A stretch of 45,138 nt of DNA from Bryobacteraceae bacterium (GTDB taxonomy: Bacteria; Acidobacteriota; Terriglobia; Bryobacterales; Bryobacteraceae). Shown here one piece after another: positions 33,999 through 42,648 of this stretch. The position numbers and the translations under genes are program-made. The notes under the pieces were generated by a model, which was given only the letters and a program-made list of their open reading frames with translations, searched no databases and was not told the origin of the DNA. The stretch's first letter is position 1. Every line of letters begins with the position of its first letter. The stretch covers positions 1 to 45,138 of the forward strand of contig JASIAM010000008.1 in the NCBI GenBank assembly GCA_030041985.1. Reading direction: 5' to 3'.

Positions 33999-34366
33999 GT
34001 AAGCGACAAACCTTAACGCACAGAATGTTGACGTACGGACTGCTTGCAACCGCTCTGATGGTGACGGCGATGCAAGCAAGCGCACAGAACGTCACCGTGC
34101 GGGGGGCGGGAACGTGCGAGGCATATCTGGACGCGAAGCGCGATTCCGTCCAGGAAGCGACGAAAGATTTGACATGGCTGCTGGGATACCTATCGGGGCT
34201 GGCGGTCGCTAATCACGTGGACGTTCTCGGCAAGCGCGATAACGCCGATTTCATGCTCAAGTAGGTGGACACCTACTACGGGCTTTACCCGGCAAAGTAT
34301 CTGAGCGACGCGGGCGACCTGTACTACATGTTTCTCAAGGAACAGATGAAGGGTAATTCGAAATAA
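33995..34366 (+). pseudogene. Exported small protein interrupted by an amber codon
   Basis: Starts with a signal peptide (MLTYGLLATALMVTAMQASA) and continues VRGAGTCEAYLDAKRDS, LTWLLGYLSGLAVANHVDVL to a TAG at 34262-34264. The same frame then continues without break as VDTYYGLYPAKYLSDAGDLY and YMFLKEQMKGNSK to TAA at 34366. One base (TGG to TAG, restoring MLKWVDTYY) would repair it. The pattern resembles Rap1a/Tai-like small periplasmic proteins, but this is a weak match. Confidence 0.7.
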
Positions 34367-34387
34367 CCATCTTCAGGAGGAATCGTC

Positions 34388-34621
34388 ATGAGCAACCAAT
34401 CATTTTCGGAACAGCTTTGGAACGGCCTAGGCGATGCGATCACCGACATTCGCCAGAAAGTCGTAGAGGAACCCATGTATGGCCGCGCGGTCACGGATGG
34501 ACAGGACGGGCCGCGCTGGCCCGAGGCACAGGAACTGGAGCCGTCTTTCGGAAGCCACACGAAATCCATAGAGATGGAGCCGGAACGCGAACAGGCTCAG
34601 GATATTGACCTCGACCGCTGA
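34388..34621 (+). CDS. Small acidic protein of unknown function (77 aa)
   Basis: A hydrophilic protein, SNQSFSEQLWNGLGDAITDI at the start and a glutamate/aspartate-rich end (EMEPEREQAQDIDLDR). AGGAGGAATCGTC directly precedes the ATG, one of the best ribosome sites in the region, and a strong terminator follows, so this is probably a real gene even though no family is recognised. It lies immediately upstream of the coupling-protein fragment. Confidence 0.6.
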   Translation: MSNQSFSEQLWNGLGDAITDIRQKVVEEPMYGRAVTDGQDGPRWPEAQELEPSFGSHTKSIEMEPEREQAQDIDLDR

Positions 34622-34643
34622 AACGTTCGAGGTTCGTGAAGCA

Positions 34644-34691
34644 GCCCCGGCCAGCGTCCCGAAATGGGACGGGTGCGCCGGGGCTTTTTTT
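34644..34691 (+). terminator. Rho-independent terminator
   Basis: GCCCCGGC (34644-34651) pairs with GCCGGGGC (34677-34684); an inner stem GTCCC/GGGAC with loop GAAAT sits inside, and seven Ts follow (34685-34691). It ends the small-protein gene. Confidence 0.85.
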
Positions 34692-34712
34692 AACAGCAAA
34701 GGAAAAATCATC

Positions 34713-35345
34713 ATGCCGTTTGTAAGCAATCTTGATACGCTGCTGTTGCAGCTCTCGGCGCGCGATAATTTCACGCTCGGCCATGCCTGCCTGGGCGTGA
34801 ATGTCTTTGGGGGCATCGGGTCAGGCAAAACCTCCGGCTCCGGCAGGAGTCTCTCAGGAGCTTATTTGCGCGCCGGTTTCGGCGGGTTGGTAACTGCCGT
34901 CAAGCCCGGCGAAGTGGAACGCTGGCTTCGCTACGCCCATGAGCACGGGCGCGAAAAATCCATCATTCTCTTTGATGAAAACGAGGGTTCAACTTCCTCG
35001 CCTACGAGCTGGACCGCCAGGGCGTGGACGGCATCGGCACGGTGACGGAATGCCTCATGCGGATTCTCGAAGCCGCGAAGCGCGCGAGTCCTACGGCGAG
35101 TCAGCACGGCGGCGAGCCGTTCTGGGAGGATGCCACGCGGCAGACACTGCGCTATACGCTGCCGCCGCTCTATTCGGCAACCGGCTCGCTGTCGATTCCC
35201 GATATCATCCGCTTCGTCAACACCGCGCCCACCCGCATGAAAGACGTGACCAATCCCGACTGGCAAAACGGCTCGTTCATGTATTCGGTGATGGACGCGG
35301 CAACCCGTCACCCGCGAGTGCCGCTATCGCGCCAGGCGCTTACCG
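34713..35345 (+). pseudogene. Conjugative coupling protein (TraG/VirD4-like), copy 1: N-terminal fragment, frameshifted
   Basis: The ATG at 34713 (AAAGGA upstream) opens a frame with the P-loop VFGGIGSGKTSGSGRSL at ~33-49, then FGGLVTAVKPGEVERWL and IILFDENEG. At about 34986 one base is missing; the correct continuation FNFLAYELDRQGVDGIGTVT lies in the next frame and runs through PFWEDATRQTLRYTLPPLY and SLSIPDIIRFVNTAP to QALTD, where homology ends at ~35345. VirD4-type ATPases bring DNA to the type IV channel. The C-terminal half is absent, replaced by the recombinase relic. Confidence 0.75.
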
Positions 35346-35790
35346 ACTGCATTCCACTCCGTTAAGCCGCTTCGGAGCGTTTTTCTGCCTGATTTTCGGC
35401 AGGCTGTATGAGGACAGCACCGCTTTCTCGAGCATCTCGGTCCCCGCCCGCCGTGCTTCAATACTGCTTTGGGTATAGACATCGAGCGCCCACGCCGATG
35501 CCGTGGCCGCGCTGGTCGGCTGTGCTACCTTGGCCGCATGGCCGAGGCTCGCATGCGTGCGCCGGAGCACCTGGAAGTTGGCCCAGCCAAGCCCGACTTT
35601 CTCCAGCTTCGGCTTCATGTGCCGATACCAGACGTTATCCCGCCACATGGGTTTGGCCGGGTTCTCCGACTCGAACACCCAGGCGTCGGGGCTTGCCCCT
35701 TATCAGTTCCATCCAGTCGTGCAGAACGCTCGCGGTTTCTGGAGGAATGCCGACTTTTCTCTTGGAGGATGCGTTTTAGGATCGTCGATG
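35340..35790 (-). pseudogene. Degenerate tyrosine recombinase (phage-type integrase), C-terminal region
   Basis: Reading on the minus strand across three frames gives KVGIPPETASVLHDWMELIRG, then ASPDAWVFESENPAKPMWRD, NVWYRHMKPKLEKVGLGWAN, FQVLRRTHASL, ADQRGHGIGVG and ALDVYTQSSIEARRAGTEML. These are the integrase catalytic-domain blocks, including RTHASL (R..H), the GH segment and the VYTQSS region corresponding to the tyrosine. Frame changes lie at ~35695, ~35530 and ~35488, the last two compensating each other. No N-terminal or first-arginine region survives. Confidence 0.75.
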
Positions 35791-35954
35791 TCACCACGGT
35801 AAAGCCGCTGCTCAATAATGATCTCACTGCAATCCGCCGCGTGAAGTGAACCCCTAGGCTAAGACACAAAGTTAAGGGGGGGCGCCGTCCGCGATAGATC
35901 ATTGCACGGCGACATAGTTGTCGTCCACTCTGGAATTACCTGAGCTTACCTGAG

Positions 35955-36006
35955 CGGAGGATAGGGCACTGCGGGAACGCAACCCGAGCGCCGACTCAGC
36001 GGCCGG
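35955..36006. repeat. Imperfect long direct repeat, copy 2
   Basis: Begins CGGAGGATAGGGCACTGCGG and contains GCAACCCGAGCGCCG; partner of 32731-32782, 3,224 bp away in the same orientation. The rest of 35791-36088 shows no recognisable gene. Confidence 0.65.
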
Positions 36007-36088
36007 AATGGCACGGGGGCGGGTGCAGCCCGCTCCCCAAAAATCAGCCATTCTGGCGGTAAGGCGTAAAATTCCGGAGGCTTGGGGG

Positions 36089-38095
36089 GTGCGTCCGAGA
36101 GGACTTGATGGACTTGTTGATTGAAAGGAATCAACTCGGGTAATGACTCGCTCACCCGGTAGCCTGATCCCCTCTGATTCGGGGCAACCCGGTTCGGAGA
36201 AGCGGGATGACAAAGCCTTCAAGTGTCGGCAGGAGGGCGAGGCGAATCTGCGGGCCGCAACACAAGTGAACGCCGTTACAGCACCGTCAACCCCACCAGC
36301 GATCACACCGATTCAGCTGGATTTATTCCCGGGGCGAGCCTGTCCCCTAAAGGCGAAGCCTGCTACGACTCGGAATACAGCGAGAATGGACCCGAGCCGC
36401 CGAGACGGTGTATCGGGCGGTGGCACGCAGAGACAGACCATCGAGTTAACCGGAGAGACCCTGTTCGGTCCGGCGGATGCTACTCCGCGCGGTAGGGAAG
36501 CGTATAAGGGGAGAACCCGAAAGCGCAGCAACGAAGCCGGGCAGGGGATCGGAGGTGGCCACAGTACCGAAGAACTTCGGGAAAACCGGAGGGAGGGAAG
36601 GGCCGCTGCTTTCATCAAGCGAGCCAAACAGGGAAAGGCAGCCGGACTGCCCCCGCAAGGGAAAGCTCAACCCCGGCCCAATCGAGCGAAGCGCAAAGCG
36701 CCAGCGAGATTAGACAATGCCCGCAAACTGCAACGGACGCTATACCGAGTGGCCAAGCAACAACCGGAAAGGAGGTTCACGCTTCTCTACGATAAGGTTT
36801 GTCGGCAGGACATCCTGCGCGAAGCCTGGCATCGGGTGAAGTCCAACAAAGGGGCGGCGGGAGTGGATCAGGTGGATATCGACGCCATCCGCGAATACGG
36901 CGAAGATCGGTTCCTGAGCGCAGTTGAACGGGAACTACGGAGCCGGCGATACCGGACAGCGTTGGTGCGCCGCGTTCATATACCGAAGCCCGGACAACCG
37001 GGCAAGACTCGGCCGTTGGGCATCCCGACAGTGAAGGACCGACTGGTGCAGATGGCGGTGAAGTTGGTGATCGAGCCATTGTTCGAGGCCGACTTCATGC
37101 CCTGTTCATTCGGATTCCGCCCGAAGAAGACGCCGCGGATGGCGCTGGGCGCGATTGTGCAAAGCGTCAACGAGGGGTATTCGTTCGTGGTGGACGTTGA
37201 CTTGAAATCCTACTTCGACACGATTTCGCACGAACTGCTTCTAAAGTTGGTGGAATGTCGCGTCGGAGATGTTCAAGTTCTGCGGCTGATCCGAGCTTGG
37301 CTGAAAGCGGGAGTTATGGAGGAAGGCAAGGTGACTCACCCGGACCGAGGTTCTCCTCAGGGCGGAGTGATCTCGCCGACGCTGTCCAACATCTTTCTGC
37401 ACGAGGTAGACCGTCAATGGTGCCGGAGCGACGGAGTCGCCCTCGGCAACGTACGGCTGGTCCGTTATGCGGACGATATGGCTCTGCTGGCGCGGACGGC
37501 AGGCACGGGAGGCGTGGGAGCAACTGCAGTCTCAGTTTGCCGCTCTTCGACTGGTGGTGAACCAGGAGAAGAGTCGGTTGACGACACTGGCGGAAGGTTT
37601 CGCGTTTCTTGGCTTCGAGTTCTGGAAAGCTCCGGGGCGGATGCTGTTAATGTGGCCGCGCGAAAAGGCGTGCCGCCATATCCGTCAACGGGTCCGCGAA
37701 GTAGTGCGATCGTTTCCGTCAAACGGGAAGGTCGGCGTGGTGATCCAGAAGCTGAACCCGATCCCGAATGGGTGGCGTACCTATTTCCGGGTCTGCAACA
37801 GCAACCGGACATTCCATGCGGTGGACTGGGCCGTTCGGAGCGAAGTGCAGCTTTGGCTTCGGCGTAAGCACCAGTGCCCCTGGCGGACTGCCAAGAAACG
37901 ATGGGGGTATCACTTCCTGCACGACCGATGTCGGCTGTACCAGATGGTTGGGAAAGTGAGCCACTTGGAAGGATTGCGGCGCAAGCCGCCGGAAGAAGAT
38001 GATCGGAGACCCGGATGCGGGAAAACCGCACGTCCGGTTCGATGAGGGGGTGCAGGAAACGAGCGACATCGCGGCGCGCCTGCGCCCTACTCTAC
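36089..38095 (+). mobile_element. Group II intron
   Basis: The 5' end GTGCGTCCGAG (36089) fits the GUGYG intron start. A reverse-transcriptase ORF follows. Domain V is at 38006-38040 (CCGGATGCGGGAAAACCGCA then CGTCCGGTTC), followed by GATGAGGGGG and a domain VI ending in CCTACTCTAC at 38095. Relative to the usual GAGCCGG start of domain V, this copy reads GAGACCCGG, two extra bases next to the catalytic AGC region, so it may be inactive. The flanks joined together form a hairpin (TTGGGGG/CCCCCAA). End points are estimated from consensus motifs. Confidence 0.8.
36143..38045 (+). pseudogene. ltrA: Group II intron reverse transcriptase/maturase, frameshifted
   Basis: The first frame (to 37867) contains KLQRTLYRVAKQQPERRFTL, NKGAAGVDQVDI, RPLGIPTVKDRLVQMAVKLV, the RT blocks FVVDVDLKSYFDTI and SPQGGVISPTLSNIFL, and the catalytic YADD in VRYADDMALLA. 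At about 37490-37505 one base is out of frame; the continuation REAWEQLQSQFAALRLVVNQ, FAFLGFEFWKA, the maturase region LNPIPNGWRTYFRVCN and the end KTARPVR lie in the neighbouring frame to 38045. There is no HNH endonuclease domain. The true start within the first ~120 residues is unclear. Confidence 0.85.
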
Positions 38096-38129
38096 CAGCG
38101 CCCCCAATGGAGAAGGACGCGAATCTTCC

Positions 38130-38500
38130 TCATTGACTGGCCCCGCCGTTCTGCTCGAATTCTTCCGGGGGCAGATAGCCGAGCGCTGAGTGCAACCGCT
38201 TCTGGTTATAAACTCGTTCTAAGAATTCGCCAATGCTGGCGTGAGCTTCGTTGAAATCGCGGTATTCGTTTCGATAAACCTCCTCACATTTCAGGGTCTT
38301 CATGAAAGATTCACAGGCCCCATTGTCATATGGGTTACCCTTGCGGCTCATGCTGATGGTGGCCTGATGTTGTTGGAGTAGTTCGGTGTATTCTTGCGAT
38401 GCATATGGCACGCCGCGGTCGGAGTGATGTACCAAGCCTGGTCCCGGTTGCCGCTCCGCCAAAGCCATGCGCAATGCGGTTACGGACAGTCCGGCTCACT
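38130..38500 (-). pseudogene. IS3-family transposase OrfB, C-terminal fragment
   Basis: Codes for the last ~125 residues of an IS3-group DDE transposase: ALRMALAERQPGPGLVHHSD (second catalytic Asp), RGVPYASQEYTELL, SMSRKGNPYDNGACESFMKT (catalytic Glu in CESFMK), and YNQKRLHSALGYLPPEEFE. The IS right end is near 38134 (TGACTGGCCCC). On the other side it is cut at ~38500, where coupling-protein sequence begins; the first Asp and OrfA are missing. Confidence 0.88.
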
Positions 38501-39621
38501 GTCACCGAGGCTTTAATGCACGTCATCGACGCGGCCAGGAAAGCAAGGCCCGATGCTGCTCGCGGCGGCGGCGGGTCGTTTTTCTGGGGGGACGCGACCC
38601 GCGAGACGCTACGCTACACCATTCCGCCGCTCTAACCGTGCCGAAGGCACGGTGAGCATTCCGGCCATTATCCGCTTCGTGTCCACGGCTCCCAAGTCCC
38701 GCGCCGAGGTCACGAGCCGGGAATGGAAGGAGCGCTCCTTCATGTACGGCAAGCTGATGCGCAGCGTCCCGAAAGTCCGCATGGACGAACGAACGCTTGG
38801 CAACGCGGTCGCGTTCTGGTCGGAGCGATGGGCGGGGATGGACGAGCGCACCCGGTCGAACGTGATGAGCACGATCACCGCCACGCTCGACAGGTTCAAC
38901 CACGGGCGGCTTCACCGCATGTTCTGAGATGTTCGCTTCTGGAACGTATGATTTCACGCCCGAGCAGATAACCCATGAACGCAAACTGGTCATCCTCGAT
39001 ATCCCCGTCCTGCAGTACGGTCGCGAGACCTCACGGCTGATGCAGATCCTGGTCAAGCTCGTTTGCCAGCGCCAGTGGCTAAGTCACGCCTATAAGCCTG
39101 GCTGCTGCAACGGCGCTGTGCTCGTTCAGGACGAATTTCAGATGCTGATGTCGCGCTTTGAAAATCACTTTGTCCAGGTCTGCCGCGGCAGCGCGATTGT
39201 GCCCATATTTGCAACCCAGACCATACTGAATCTCGCAGAGGAAATGGGCGAGCAACAGCCCGGCCCCAAGAGTAAAGCCTTTCTCAATAACCTCAGCATT
39301 AAGATTGCCCATAACTCCGCTGGCTGCCCCGATACATGTACTTGCCTGGCCGATACGATCGGCAGGGCATACCGCTATATCGACGGTTTCAATGTCGGCG
39401 AGGGCGACGGCGGTCACACCCATAGGGGCATTAGCGGTCAAAAGCAGCTGGTGCATATCGTCGAGCCGATTGAATTCACGCGCCTAATGGCTCCCGATGG
39501 CCAGAATCCATACGCTGAGGCGATTGTCTATCTCGGAGGCAAGTCCTTCAACGTAACCAAAACGGAGAACAATCCGCACGGGCGCAATTACGTGAAAGTA
39601 ACCTTCTCGCGCGACATCTGA
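38500..39621 (+). pseudogene. Conjugative coupling protein (TraG/VirD4-like), copy 2: C-terminal part, multiply broken
   Basis: It begins mid-gene (TVTEALMHVIDAARKARPDA) at the IS3 junction and is paralogous, not identical, to the end of copy 1. A lost base at ~38633 splits SFFWGDATRETLRYTIPPLY from NRAEGTVSIPAIIRF. A 10-bp insertion at ~38919-38934 with the direct repeat ATGTTC causes a stop after HRMF; the frame then continues from 38929 with ASGTYDFTPEQITHERKLVI, Walker-B-like VLVQDEFQMLM and FATQTILNLAEEMGEQQP to 39621. The last ORF alone is 230 residues. Confidence 0.75.
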
Positions 39622-39634
39622 AAGGAAAAACAAC

Positions 39635-40406
39635 ATGATGCCATCCGCAGCAAAAGCGCAACAGCCAACTTCCATCGATCACTGGCAAGACCAGATGATC
39701 AACATCACCTATAACATCTGCTCCATTGTCACCATGCCGGTGGAATTAGCGTTACGACCGTTCCACGGGACGCGATATTTTCCGCCGCTGGTGATGCTCT
39801 TCGGTATGGCCATGATGCTCATCGTCCCCCACGTTTTTCAGCGTCGTCGGAGCCGTCGGCAACATGATTCCCTTTCACCGCGTTCAGTCCTCTTTCGGGA
39901 TGATCGGCATATGGGGCCTTTCCAAGTTGTTCTTCCTCGGCCTCGCCATTCATGGCTTCCGCAAATGGAGGCTTATGATGCACCCCGAAATGGAAGAGAA
40001 CAGCTACTATTCGGGCCCTCCCCTCTTTTTCTTCAACCTGCTTCCAAGAGCTTCTTTCTGGCGTATCCGGATTATCTATGAGCCGTTGTTTCTGCTTGTA
40101 CTTTCCGGCGTTCTGCCCAACTTTTTTATCCTGGAACCCGCCGCCGGCAACTTCCTTCTGATCTCCGCCATTTTCCTCGCGATGAAAAACTACACGCGCT
40201 GGTACATGGAGTGGGAGTTTATCCGAAACATCATGGACGCAAAGTTCATGGGGCCGAAGCTCGCTCACATCGCCGAACACGGAGCCAACGATGAAGACCT
40301 TGGCGTTATCAACATGGCGAGCTTCCCCAAAGATCTGCCGCCCGACGTCCATAAGGCAACTATCAAGCACATCGCGCGGATCTTTTCCGCGAACGATTCC
40401 GACTGA
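39635..40406 (+). pseudogene. Conjugation-associated membrane protein, frameshifted in a T run
   Basis: Starts at 39635 with RBS AAAGGAAA upstream. The first frame has MINITYNICSIVTMPVELAL and a helix YFPPLVMLFGMAMMLIVPHVF, then leaves frame at a TTTTT run near 39834-39838. With one T fewer the sequence continues SVVGAVGNMIPFHRVQSSFG, then helices IWGLSKLFFLGLAIHGF, IIYEPLFLLVLSGVLPNFFI and FLLISAIFLAMKNYTRWYM, ending at 40406. About 256 residues in total with 4-5 helices. It follows the coupling-protein gene by 13 bp, so a transfer role is likely. Confidence 0.6.
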
Positions 40407-40425
40407 CGAGGGGAAACACAACACA

Positions 40426-41019
40426 ATGAACCCGAAAACAAAGAAAGTCCTTCTCATCTGCGCAGCGATTATCATCGGCTCCGATATCGCGCGCTCGTTT
40501 GTCACGTCCTACATGCGCATGGTTTACGCACGGCAGGAGGCCATCAGGGAAGCGCAGAAACCAAAGCCCGCAGTTCCAACCCCAGATCCGGCGGAAGCCG
40601 CCATCGTCAAGGAAGCAGAAGCCTTGGGCAATCTCTCCGGCGTCTGGGAAGGGCGCGGCAGCACATCCAGAGGCATGTGCAACCTTCGGCTTGAGCTGAA
40701 GCAGGGCGATCCGGGAAGGTACACGGGCTACTCCCGCTTCTCCTGCGTTCCCGTGCAGTCAATGCTCGACGCCCCGAAAAACGCCAACACCATGGTCAAC
40801 CTGATGCAGAACATGAATCCGGACGCCGCAATTCTCACGGGAACGATAGAGAAAGGCGCGATCCACCTGCATACGGAGAAATCCATCGGTGCAGATATCA
40901 ATGGCTGCTCGGTGAGCGAGCTGACCATCACGCCCTTTGGAGCCAGCGGTCTGGTGGCTGAGTGGAAAGAGGGAACCTGCGAAGGCGGCAACCTCATGAT
41001 GCAGAGGGCAGTCCGATGA
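40426..41019 (+). CDS. Membrane-anchored protein of unknown function (197 aa)
   Basis: N-terminal anchor KKVLLICAAIIIGSDIARSF, then a short helical/proline-rich linker (QKPKPAVPTPDP) and a ~120-residue beta-rich extracytoplasmic domain (NLSGVWEGRGSTSRGMCNLR; GRYTGYSRFSC; NPDAAILTGTIEKGAIHLHT) with several cysteines. The domain resembles generic lipocalin-like or calycin sheets, but I recognise no family. The ATG at 40426 is chosen because the protein begins cleanly there; the frame is open further upstream. Its stop overlaps the next start (ATGA). Confidence 0.7.
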   Translation: MNPKTKKVLLICAAIIIGSDIARSFVTSYMRMVYARQEAIREAQKPKPAVPTPDPAEAAIVKEAEALGNLSGVWEGRGSTSRGMCNLRLELKQGDPGRYTGYSRFSCVPVQSMLDAPKNANTMVNLMQNMNPDAAILTGTIEKGAIHLHTEKSIGADINGCSVSELTITPFGASGLVAEWKEGTCEGGNLMMQRAVR

Positions 41020-41171
41020 CGACCATCCGCGTCATTTTTGCGGGCTTTGCGGGCACGATGATTCTCTCCGTTGTGATGATCTTCGTTACGATGCCCCACG
41101 GCGCCGCCGCCAAAAAGACCGTTCCGCCCCCGTGCGCATGCAAGTGCATGAGGAAGGCAGGTGCTCAGTGA
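41016..41171 (+). CDS. Tiny membrane protein with cysteine-rich C-terminus (51 aa)
   Basis: One transmembrane helix (VIFAGFAGTMILSVVMIFVT) followed by KKTVPPPCACKCMRKAGAQ, with three cysteines in CACKC. The ATG overlaps the upstream stop (ATGA) and its own stop overlaps the next GTG start (GTGA). This translational coupling on both sides is the main reason to believe it. Function unknown; the Cys cluster could bind metal or form disulfides. Confidence 0.6.
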   Translation: MTTIRVIFAGFAGTMILSVVMIFVTMPHGAAAKKTVPPPCACKCMRKAGAQ

Positions 41172-41437
41172 AAGTCGTGCGCGCCCACGATGTTTTGCCG
41201 GAGCCGCCGATTACTGATGGAGATGCGCTCCGGCTCATGACAATCGCCGAGGTTGCCTCCGAGTTGCGCTGCTCCAAAGGGCACGTGCAGAATCTCATTC
41301 GGGGGCGGGTGCCCAGCCTGCTCCCCCTTCCCGTCCTGCACATCGGTAGGCGCATGCTCATCAGGCGCCAGGCGCTTTTGCGCTGGATGGTGGCGCTCGA
41401 AAACCGCCCAGTCTTGTCCCGCTCACATAGAGATTAG
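41168..41437 (+). CDS. Helix-turn-helix protein, excisionase/MerR-like (89 aa)
   Basis: A small DNA-binding protein with LMTIAEVASELRCSKGHVQN (helix-turn-helix), a wing (VLHIGRRMLIRR) and QALLRWMVAL, the excisionase/AlpA-like pattern used by integrative elements to direct excision or control transfer genes. The GTG at 41168 overlaps the preceding stop. It is the last gene of the intact small operon 40426-41437. Confidence 0.78.
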   Translation: MKVVRAHDVLPEPPITDGDALRLMTIAEVASELRCSKGHVQNLIRGRVPSLLPLPVLHIGRRMLIRRQALLRWMVALENRPVLSRSHRD

Positions 41438-41439
41438 AC

Positions 41440-41595
41440 GTGAGGCGACTGGTAAACACGATACTGTTCGGCGACTGCCGGACCCTGCTTGCGTCGATGC
41501 CAACCGGCATCGCCAGGACGTGCGTTACCAGTCCTCCGTACTACGGGCTCCGCGATTACGGCGTTCAAGGCCAAATCGGCCTGGAAGCGAGGTGA
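41440..41595 (+). pseudogene. DNA methyltransferase, N-terminal stub (51 codons)
   Basis: From a GTG two bases after the HTH stop, the frame reads VNTILFGDCRTLLASMPTG, then CVTSPPYYGLRDYGVQGQIG and a stop at 41593. SPPYYGLRDYG is motif IV (S/D-PP-Y) of N4-cytosine/N6-adenine DNA methyltransferases, with the following GQIGLE block typical of the family. The rest of the enzyme is absent; the following DNA belongs to the RepA relic. It is a truncated gene, perhaps formerly protecting the element from restriction. Confidence 0.75.
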
Positions 41596-41655
41596 TCTTT
41601 GCACCATACACTTCCACCGGGTGTGCCGCCCCGTGGACACCACAAAAACAATTCC

Positions 41656-42590
41656 ATGGAGAGCGCCGGCTCCATCCTGTCCCAGCTCCACGCCGACCTC
41701 ATCATTTCCAAGCAGAAGCTCGATAAAATCAACGGCATCGAACTTGTCCGCCTCAAACGGGAGCAGGCCAACCAATCTCTCTGTTTCAGTTCGCGCCCCT
41801 TCGTCCTATGCGGACTACCGGTCCGACGGTTACCCAATGACCAGCTCTTATACGAGCGGCGTAACGGCAACTTCATTCTCCAGATTACCGGGCATCCCAA
41901 TTCGGCGTGCCCTTCGGTCAGGATCGCATCGTGCCCATCTTCTTGGCCACGCTCGCGGTCCAGCAGAAAAGTCAGGTAATTCGCTTTCGCTCCGCCGCCG
42001 AGATGCTGGAAACCTTCGGCATGCACAAGGGCGGCAAGGAATACCGGCGTTTGGTGGCCGCCTTCGAGCGGAGCTTCGGCGCTACCATGTTCTTTGGCAC
42101 GGACACCCTGCACAATAGAGCCAAAGTCGTCCATCGTTCCCGATTCAACTTCCTGAGGGAAGCACAGATCTGGTACAACCGCGCGCAGAATCAACCAGTG
42201 CTTTCGGAGGAATTCGAGAACGTGATCGTGCTCAGCGACGAGTTCTACCAGGAAGTTATGGCGCACCCGATCCCCACCGATCTGGAAGCCATTCGGCTGC
42301 TGGCGGGGCGCCGGCAGTTTGGATCTGTTCATGTGGCTGGTTTACCGTTGCTTCGTGGCCAGACGGGAGGAGCAGATTCCGCTGTTCGGAGACTTCGGCT
42401 TGACCGCGCAATTGGGATCGGTTGAGTACACAAGGCCCGGGCGTTTTCGCGCCATGCTGCAGCAATGGCTCTCTACTATTCACCTGGTCTGGCCGGAGTG
42501 CCCTGCCAGAATCTGCCCCGACGGCCGGTACCTCTCGGTCGCACCGGGAAAGGCGATTTTAGAGCGGGCGGAAACACATGGCGGGAACCC
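41656..42590 (+). pseudogene. RepA-family plasmid replication initiator, frameshifted twice
   Basis: The first frame from ATG 41656 gives SQLHADLIISKQKLDKINGI, SSRPFVLCGLPVRRLPND and YERRNGNFILQITGHP. One base is off near 41897; the next frame gives QFGVPFGQDRIVPIFLATLA, FGMHKGGKEYRRLVAAFERS and LSDEFYQEVMAHPIPTDLEA. A second shift near 42308 leads to DLFMWLVYRCFVARREEQIP, LFGDFGLTAQLGSVEYTRP and HLVWPECPARICPDGRYLSV. These blocks match RepA initiators of plasmids and integrative elements in order. After the last block the frame stays open into the DnaA-like gene. Confidence 0.78.
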
Positions 42591-42648
42591 ACGCCATGGT
42601 CCGGGCGCAAGTCGCCATTGTCGACGGGCAATCCCCAAGGAGCCTCTG

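Noticed and set aside
35946-36155. Minus-strand frame containing PPEFYALPPEWLIFGE
   Set aside because: Interesting because it could continue across the intron into upstream DNA, but no family is recognised and one copy of the long repeat lies inside it.
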